From the NCBI GenBank assembly GCA_040954595.2, contig CM082596.2, positions 8,990,001 to 9,054,000 on the forward strand: DNA of 64,000 nt, given 5' to 3'. The number at the start of each line of letters is the position of its first letter. The first letter of the stretch is position 1. Of the stretch, positions 57,478 to 64,000 are shown in pieces. Made by a program: the position numbers and the translations under genes. The notes under the pieces were generated by a model. It was not told the DNA's origin. It did not search any database and saw only the letters and a program-made list of their open reading frames with translations. The stretch comes from Balanoglossus misakiensis. Its lineage: Eukaryota; Hemichordata.

Positions 57478-60400
57478 ATGGCGTACGTACGTGACCAGCT
57501 GGATCGATTATAGTCTCGGTAACCCAGAGTCCTCTGCTTCTTCCGTAGGGCACTCCAGAAAGAGGGTCTGGGGAAACCCGGTAGACAAATCGCCGGCCCG
57601 ACTCGGGACAGATGCGATGCATGAAGGGAGCTTAATACTCGATACGATATTATGATATGACGATATTAGAAAACTATTTACCAAACTTCTCTCTCTCTTT
57701 TCAATTTGTAGACAGTTTTAGCAGGTCTAGCACTTCTCAGCATGTTTTCTTTATCGTATGTCATACATGTCGGCCGTGAGGTTCGCGCGCAGGACGTCGC
57801 CATTTTGGAATATTAATCTCCCGTCATGCATCGCAGCTGTCCCGAGTCGGCCCGGCGATTTGTCTACCGGGTTTCCCCAGACCCTCTTTCTGGAGTGCCC
57901 AACGGAAGAAGCAGGGGGGTCTGGGTAACCGAGACTAGACCGATTACGATTATCGTTGTGCACTAAAATAGCTTTAGCGCACATAAATTTAAATAACAAT
58001 TGTTCAAGACCAACCATCACTGGATTGAAACCTAAGCAAGCGGATTGTCTAATAGAATTGTGTAGAGAGGGGGGGGGGGGGAGGGATACAATATGTATAC
58101 TTCCTACAGGTTATGGAAAATCTTTAATTTTTGAACTTCTACGGATGTTATCTGACGCTCTGGAATCATCAAAAAAGTGCTCCGTGATTGTTGTCAGTCC
58201 ACTGAACTCAATAATCAATGAACAGGCAGAGAGGTAAGTTGGCGCATCCCCTCGGCCCTCTCTAAAAAATAATGGTGTTGGCGTGTCCCATATTGAAATA
58301 AGTTGACCAGCTCCGGTTGCTAAGGATACGACGACAGCTCATAGTAACTGTTGTCTGGACAGCCGTTTGGGTAGCTGGCCGAACATAGTTCTTTCTTGCT
58401 CAACCTTCTTGTTGTTTTACTACCCCGACCGCCTCGCAAGCTATCTAGATTTGTGTTGGGTCCGTTTTTAATGTGGATCGTCGACTCTCACATTGCCAAA
58501 ATTAAAAGATATACGCCGCGAACACACAGTCCTGTGCGCAGGGCTGCAGTAACTCGAGTTTGCCTTGCCATGGTTTTTGTGTTGAACAACACACAATCCA
58601 GGCAAATTCGAGCTACTGAACGACAATAAGCTATATAAATAAACACTTTTGTCAGTGCCCCCCGATGCGAGCTCACCTTTTGCTAGCCCTGCGTACATGT
58701 GTGTGTGTTCGCGGCGTTATACGACCTCCGTGTCACACAGACCTAGTACTAGTCTTGCTCCAAGACTGTGTGATACTGAAAATGAAATGCGCGTCTGCGT
58801 TACGTATAGAATGTTCTGTGGACGCGACGCTAATCACACGGCGCGTCGTACGAAAGTTCCATGAATTCCTTATCGACAGGCACAGCGACTGCCATAGAGT
58901 CTAACCTAGTACCTGTACGCAGGGCTAACCTTGTGGTGGCCGGTACCCTAGCTCCAGCTCCCTAGCTCTGTGTGCATTAAGGGACCGTTCAGTTTTTACA
59001 GCCTGGGGGGGGGGGGGGGTTCACTTATGCTTAAATTTTGAAACCCAAAAGGGGGGTCATCTTTTTTTCAAAACGTTTAGGGGGGTCACATATGCCCTCC
59101 CCCCCAACTTCTACTTTTGAGTCCAGAAAACTGCAGTTTCAAGTCCTTTATTTAACAAAATTTTCTAATGTGGGAGGGGGACACCCTAACCCCCTTCACT
59201 TCTTGTTTTACCAATTCTGCCCACTATTGTATTGACTTGTCATTTTAATATATTCATAGATTTGTCAATTAATATTGTCAATTGTATTTGTCAATTAAAC
59301 AAAAACAAATCATGATATGATTGTTGCCAAGCAGAAAATGAGTAAAGTTGGTGTGTCTCATGTTGAGAAAAATTAGATGCAATTGACACAAAAAAACAAA
59401 AAATATGGAAACTATAGCTAGAACTTTGTTGATATATTTTTGATTTGACATTTTTTTTATAAAAGTATTTTCCAATTTTCTTCCCATGTTACAGGTATGG
59501 CAAAGATGCTTTTATAGTTGGCCCTTGTGGTGCACCTACATCGGATTCATTCCATGATCACGATTTCAAGTATATCTTGGGTCACCCAGAGCATATCCTC
59601 AATAAGGCTGTGCTTGATGTGTTTGGAAAGACCAAATGGCAGGAAAAAAAGATATTCATCGTGATCGATGAAGCACATTGTATTGTGAAGTGGGGTCCTG
59701 ATTTCCGCAAGAGTTTCATGGACTTGCATCATTTAAAAGCAGTATTTCCAAAAGCAAGGTTGTTGGTGATGACAGCTACTGCCACAAGCGAATTGAGAGC
59801 AGAATTGCAGAAAGCCCTTCATTTGAAGAATCCAGCTCTGATAACTTCTTCTATAGATCGCCCCAACATTAAAATGGTTGTGAAAAAACGCCTTGCGTCC
59901 ACAGGGAAGACCACAGTGGAGGCCAGTCATGACAGGATTTACTCCCCCTTGATTAGAGAACTAAAAGAAAACAAGGATAAGTTTCCCAAAACTGTTGTGT
60001 ATACGACGCTTAAGTGGTGCGGCCATGGTCACGAGATGGCACTCAGGCAGGAAACTGATGGCTCATCATCAAACTTGGGAGGTTTTGTAGGCCAGTTCCA
60101 CAAACCATGCACATTTAAGGTAGGAGAATTTTGAAGTAATGGGCATTTGATAAATAGCTTTAGATTCTATCAACATAGATTAGTTTCTAAACGGAGCTCA
60201 TATTATTTTCAAACACCAAATTTCAGCTTCTGCCCCATTTTAATTTTCTTTTCATAAGGGATGTGAATTTTTATTAGGAAAAATATATTAGTAATCCAAT
60301 GATATATAGTTACCCTGTATGTCGGACATAGATAATTATTGATGACATGGCATACATTATGCGCTTCCATGTTTACCCTAATAAGTGATCATTGCAATTG

Positions 60401-61551
60401 TTGTTGTTGTTTTTGACAGATAAAGACTGATACCGTGAAAGCCATGCAAGGTGGATCAGTCAGACTTTTGTTTGCATCAGAAGCATACTCAATGGGTACG
60501 GATGTGGCAGACATCAGGCGGATTGTTCATGCTGGACAACCTCATTGTTTAGAGAGTAGGGGTTTTCACATTACGTTGAACTTGTTGTTTGTTGATTTGC
60601 ATGGGGGGGGGGGTAAAGTTTTAGCATTCAAGTGTTATCATGGATACATATTTTGATTCCAATTATTTATCTCACCACAATTATTGTTGCTCCCTGATGC
60701 AACAGGAAATTGCTTAATTGAAAATATTATGCCATAGTTTTCCTATGCTGGAAAAATCTGAACAGTTCTTTAAAAAAATAAAGCTCCTCTTTTGGCACAT
60801 TTTGTGAAAATGTCAAGAATATTACAATATTATAACAGTTTTCTCAAAATTCTACATTTACATCCATGTAATGTGATAGCCATGTATTGCATCTGGGTAA
60901 TCCACTACCTTAAAACCTGATCATTGCGCACCATTTATGAAGTTGCCACACTATTTTATTCCTGGCAGTGGCTTTATTGCTGTCTCTGAAATTATGCGAC
61001 AATATGAGATGGTCCCTAAGTTTGCTAGGTTTGAATGTACCTTTTTTCTTCTTCTGGTAGCATACCTACAGGAAATTGGACGTGCAGGACGAGATGGTGA
61101 GCAGGCTGTAGCTACTCTGTTTTACAATGCCTCTGACATCAGCCCAGCTGTGTCAAGCATGAGTGAGGAAATGAGGAGGTTCTGTACTACTGATAAATGC
61201 AGGCGAAAGTTCATATGCGAACAATTTAACTGTGAAGCAGATGAATCACCTGTACTACACATGTGTTGTGATATCTGTGCAGCAAAGTGCAAGTGTGATG
61301 TGTGTGATTATTCTAAAACACCGAAAGTTGCTGAAACAGATGTAAATTCCATAGAAAATCTTTTGTTATGTTACTTTAAGCATGAAAATCTCATATCAGA
61401 CATACCAACAGGACTAACTGCAAATTTGGCTCATGAGATTGCCGTCAAAAGTCAGTTTTATGCCTGCACCAGCTCAATTTGCTCAGCTTTTCAGGTGCCC
61501 GTCCGCTATGCTGAAAACATTTTTAAAATTTTGGAAAGCTTTAAGAGTTAA
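57478..61551 (+). CDS. RecQ-like ATP-dependent DNA helicase (4 exons), exon 1 split by a MITE
   Basis: RecQ helicases unwind DNA 3' to 5' in repair and recombination. Exons: 57478-58233 (including a 436-bp insertion footprint), 59495-60119, 60420-60555, 61061-61551; phases 2, 0 and 1 match. Without the insertion the frame is 523 codons. Motif I is PTGYGKS, Ia is SPLNSIINEQ, II is DEAH (IDEAHCIVKWG), III is MTATAT, IV starts KTVVYT, V is ASEAYSMGTDVADIRRIVH, VI is QEIGRAGRDG. A RecQ zinc-binding domain follows (CRRKFICEQF, MCCDIC). No HRDC domain or long N-terminus, so it is a short RecQ form. With the MITE in place, translation from the ATG at 57478 stops after 11 codons. Confidence 0.88.
57511..57937. 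mobile_element. 427-bp MITE (T-family tips) in helicase exon 1, 9-bp TSD
   Basis: Ends TAGTCTCGG..CCGAGACTA with about 110-bp inverted arms. Flanked by GATCGATTA (57502-57510) and GACCGATTA (57938-57946), one mismatch. The first ~70 bp (ACCCAGA, CTGCTTCTTCC, CTCCAGAAAGAGGGTCTGGG) match the ends of T and the block at 2736-3020. Confidence 0.9.
58234..59494. other. Helicase intron 1 with repeated segments
   Basis: 58510-58740 has inverted blocks (GCCGCGAACACACA and TGTGTGTTCGCGGC). 58835-58902 repeats the sequence upstream of the gene at 62484. G-runs occur at 58067-58083 and 59005-59020, and GGGGGGTCA motifs at 59050-59090. No coding exon. Confidence 0.6.
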
Positions 61552-61591
61552 AATCAAACTGTTAAAATACATGTAACCCGGTATGTTTTCA

Positions 61592-61597
61592 AATAAA
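61592..61597 (+). terminator. Polyadenylation signal AATAAA of helicase gene
   Basis: AATAAA 41 bp after the stop codon at 61549-61551. Confidence 0.6.
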
Positions 61598-62089
61598 ATT
61601 ATTACATGTGTACTTGTACAATGCTGTAATGTCTTGACTGTTCCGTTATACAAATGAGAACTCCATAGGTCCACATGACTTTTGGCATGTATTTGCATAC
61701 TTGAAGGTTCCAGCGTGGCTTCCATTCCAGCCATCAGTTACTGGTCAATAGAGCATTTTTGATTACCAATATTTCCCGTCCCCATTTCCATGGTATATCC
61801 TACAAATTCAAAGAAATTTTTGATTGGTAGAGCTTCCTGCTCACGACAGGGTGACACAACTCATGGGACGACTGTAGTGTAATTGAATTGTTTTATTCAA
61901 CGGGCTTAATTATAATCAAGTACATGTATGCCCCTGCTTAACACAACCAGAAATACAAGAGGGCGCTAGACCGCCAACAGTCCCTTTTAAATAGATAAGA
62001 ATAACAGCTATATTTAGTGCCAAAATGATAATTAACTCAGTGAAACTAAACATTTAAAAAAAATTAATGCATCAATATTATTCTGTACA

Positions 62090-62235
62090 AATAATATGAG
62101 GTTATTACGAAAGAACCGCAAAGTATGCACGAGGACATTAGCGCTCAGTATCGCCCGACGCCCGACGGAGGGCGATGCGCTGTGCTAATGTCCTCGTGCA
62201 TACTTTGCGGCATTTTCGTAATAACCTTATTATTA
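62090..62235. mobile_element. Hairpin MITE (~145 bp)
   Basis: Arms 62090-62142 and 62183-62235 are inverted (GAGGTTATTACGAAA; CAAAGTATGCACGAGGACAT) around a 40-bp GC-rich loop. No clear target duplication. Confidence 0.75.
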
Positions 62236-62483
62236 TACATCTTACATCTCCGATAGTTCTTGTGTTGCATGTTACTTGGCTTTCAAAACGCCCAAAATGC
62301 CGATACAATCGATCGAAAACCGCTCAGTTGACTCAGTGAGCAGCCATCTTTCTTTTTTGTTTACGTGCGTTAGAGTGGGGGTGTCTTGAAACCGTCCGCA
62401 TAACAACGCATACCTTTACACGGCGCGTCGTACGAAAGTTCCATTCCTTATCGACAGGCACAGCGACTGCCATAGAGTCTAGG

Positions 62484-64000
62484 ATGTCGTCTTCGGCAAA
62501 GAAGAGGCGGATAAAACTGAACAACGCTATAAATAATCGTAAGAAAATCTATATTGGCAGCCAGGCTGAATGGTGGAACGATCTCCACGATGAAACTGGG
62601 CTTTCTAACTGCGATTTGGCAGCAATGTTGATTGATTGGTAAGTCGCTAATAATTGCTATGCACATTTGACCTCGCCAGAATTCAGATTTTTTGCAAGAA
62701 ATAAATGACGTGTTTTCATCTTTTTTGACCCCGAAGTCTCTAAGAATATAAACTTTAGGTGATTTGTACCCGCGATAATCAACGTTCTGACTTCTGTAAT
62801 TTTGTTGCTTCACTCGCACACTTAGCTGCACTTGTTAGTAAGAGCAACAAGCAGCGAAAATCACGTGCGACGATCGGCTAGATTCTTTTGGATTACATAT
62901 ACGTACCACACAGTAATGCGGTCTTGTACTTCATGATGATAATTGTATGTACGCGTAAAAATGAATAATACATGTAGACTATTTTCACGTGGCAAGGGAA
63001 AGAATTGACCAGTGATACCTAATCATGGTAAATAAAGAATTGTTAAATTTTTTTTTATCACATACATAGCTCCGCATATACCATAGTATGACGTCAGACG
63101 TAGGTAAATTTGCACCAAGCGTTATTGTAATACCCATCCCTCTGACGTCACCAAACGGAACTATTTTAAACTTGTAAACAAAGTCCTCTTAGGGCGACAA
63201 AATTCAGTGCAATCTTTGGTTTTATTTCGATATTAAAAAATAAGCAAAGATAAATAAAATGTTTCGTATGTGTAAATATGGACGATCGACGATTAGATTT
63301 ACCTGTGTACATTTTTATCGCACCAACCTGCACCAAAACTGTCGCGAGGTCGTCAGTGCTGAGCCAATGTCGTCGTGTTGTCGAACGAGCGACAGGTACA
63401 AAACTGAGTATTCGCAAAAATTTTGATGCGACGATTAGAGCAAAACGGTCTAGTCATAAAGCAAAAGGCATAAGAAAGGTTTCCTGCTCCAGTGAAACCT
63501 TGACGGACGATGAAATCCAGCTGACGCACGACAGACGGGTCATCGCCAAAACCAGAATCGTCCAGGTCGTGACCTGGGTCACCTGACAGATAGACGGCAT
63601 AACATCGATCTTCAATTTTGCACAAAATAGTTCCAAATTTTATCGCAACCACAAAGTGATTTATTTGAAAATCAACATTAGCGCATCTATGTATGTGATA
63701 AACATATAATTCCCCCGTATTCCTCACTCGTGTACCGGCGGCTCGGAGGGATACGGCCGCTATACGGGGAATCACTCGTCCGCGACGCAGGCACACTCGT
63801 TCGAAATACGGGGGAATTATATATAATAATTTCCCCATTATTTCATTTATTGGTGTATTTTTAAATATGTGGTTTTGTTTCCAATGATTTGTAGTTACTA
63901 CAAAAACAGACAGAAAGTAACACCAGTACCAATGGTAGATGCTCCAACCACAGTTACTGTGAGTGAGGGAGTGCAGATGTGCTGCCGATCTTCTGATGAT
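62484..64000 (+). CDS. 5' end of an unrecognised gene (first two exons, continues beyond window)
   Basis: Exon 1 is 62484-62638: a basic start (MSSSAKKRRIKLNNAINNRK) and then QAEWWNDLHDETGLSNCDLA up to a donor TTG|GTAAGT (phase 2). A matching acceptor (CCAATGATTTGTAG) opens exon 2 at 63895, which reads in phase to the window edge (YYKNRQKVTPVPMVDAPTT). I do not recognise the family. The N-terminus suggests a nuclear signal. 62660-63890 is its first intron. The 60 bp before the ATG are repeated in the helicase intron at 58835-58902. Confidence 0.55.
63704..63824. repeat. Fold-back repeat in intron
   Basis: ATATAATTCCCCCGTATT at 63704 and its inverse ending at 63824, arms about 30 bp with CACTCGT extensions. 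Probably a small MITE remnant. Confidence 0.65.

Noticed and set aside
63278-63586. 102-codon open frame in the last intron
   Set aside because: No homology that I can recognise and it is overlapped by several other open frames; kept as intronic.

Overview
The window is animal nuclear DNA: split genes with GT-AG introns, reverse-transcribing and cut-and-paste transposons, microsatellites and multi-exon domain-shuffled receptor genes. A C-type lectin joined to a discoidin (F5/8C) domain, SRCR domains, a THAP domain inside a transposon, a Ty3/gypsy element with GPY/F integrase and many fold-back MITEs suggest an invertebrate deuterostome. A lancelet (Branchiostoma) is my best guess, by inference only; no species is proven.

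Region 1 (1-27454) is a tandem duplication. Each unit holds a nested pair of inverted-repeat elements (called U and T here), a 140-bp-period array of tRNA-Gly(UCC) genes and an eight-exon lectin-discoidin gene on the minus strand. Copy A has its lectin at 7150-10946 and copy B at 20639-25178. After the duplication the copies took up private insertions, each with a visible empty site in the other: a THAP-domain transposon (3345-6264) and a LINE-containing insert (11997-14304) in A, and a TTA-flanked MITE (20885-21624) in B. T elements lie left of A, between A and B and right of B, so recombination between them probably made the duplication. All three full-length tRNA genes of copy B carry the G3:U70 pair, the main alanine identity signal, on a glycine anticodon.

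Region 2 (27455-39730) holds a decayed 239-bp satellite at two places, a two-SRCR-domain gene fragment broken by a MITE and a 2-bp frameshift, a broken class A GPCR (34102-35066, minus) and gene-poor sequence.

Region 3 (39735-47204) is a recent Ty3/gypsy element with nearly identical LTR sequence but a truncated 5' LTR, damaged gag and pol, and an extra sense ORF (45578-46429) between integrase and the 3' LTR.

Region 4 (49256-57337) is three abutting fold-back elements (E1, E2, E3) whose arms are 20- to 37-bp minisatellites. E1 and E3 carry the same small spliced-looking ORF in opposite orientation.

Region 5 (57340-64000) has a four-exon RecQ-like helicase whose first coding exon is split by a 427-bp MITE sharing its tips with T, followed by the first two exons of an unrecognised gene that runs off the window. 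Its upstream sequence is repeated in a helicase intron.
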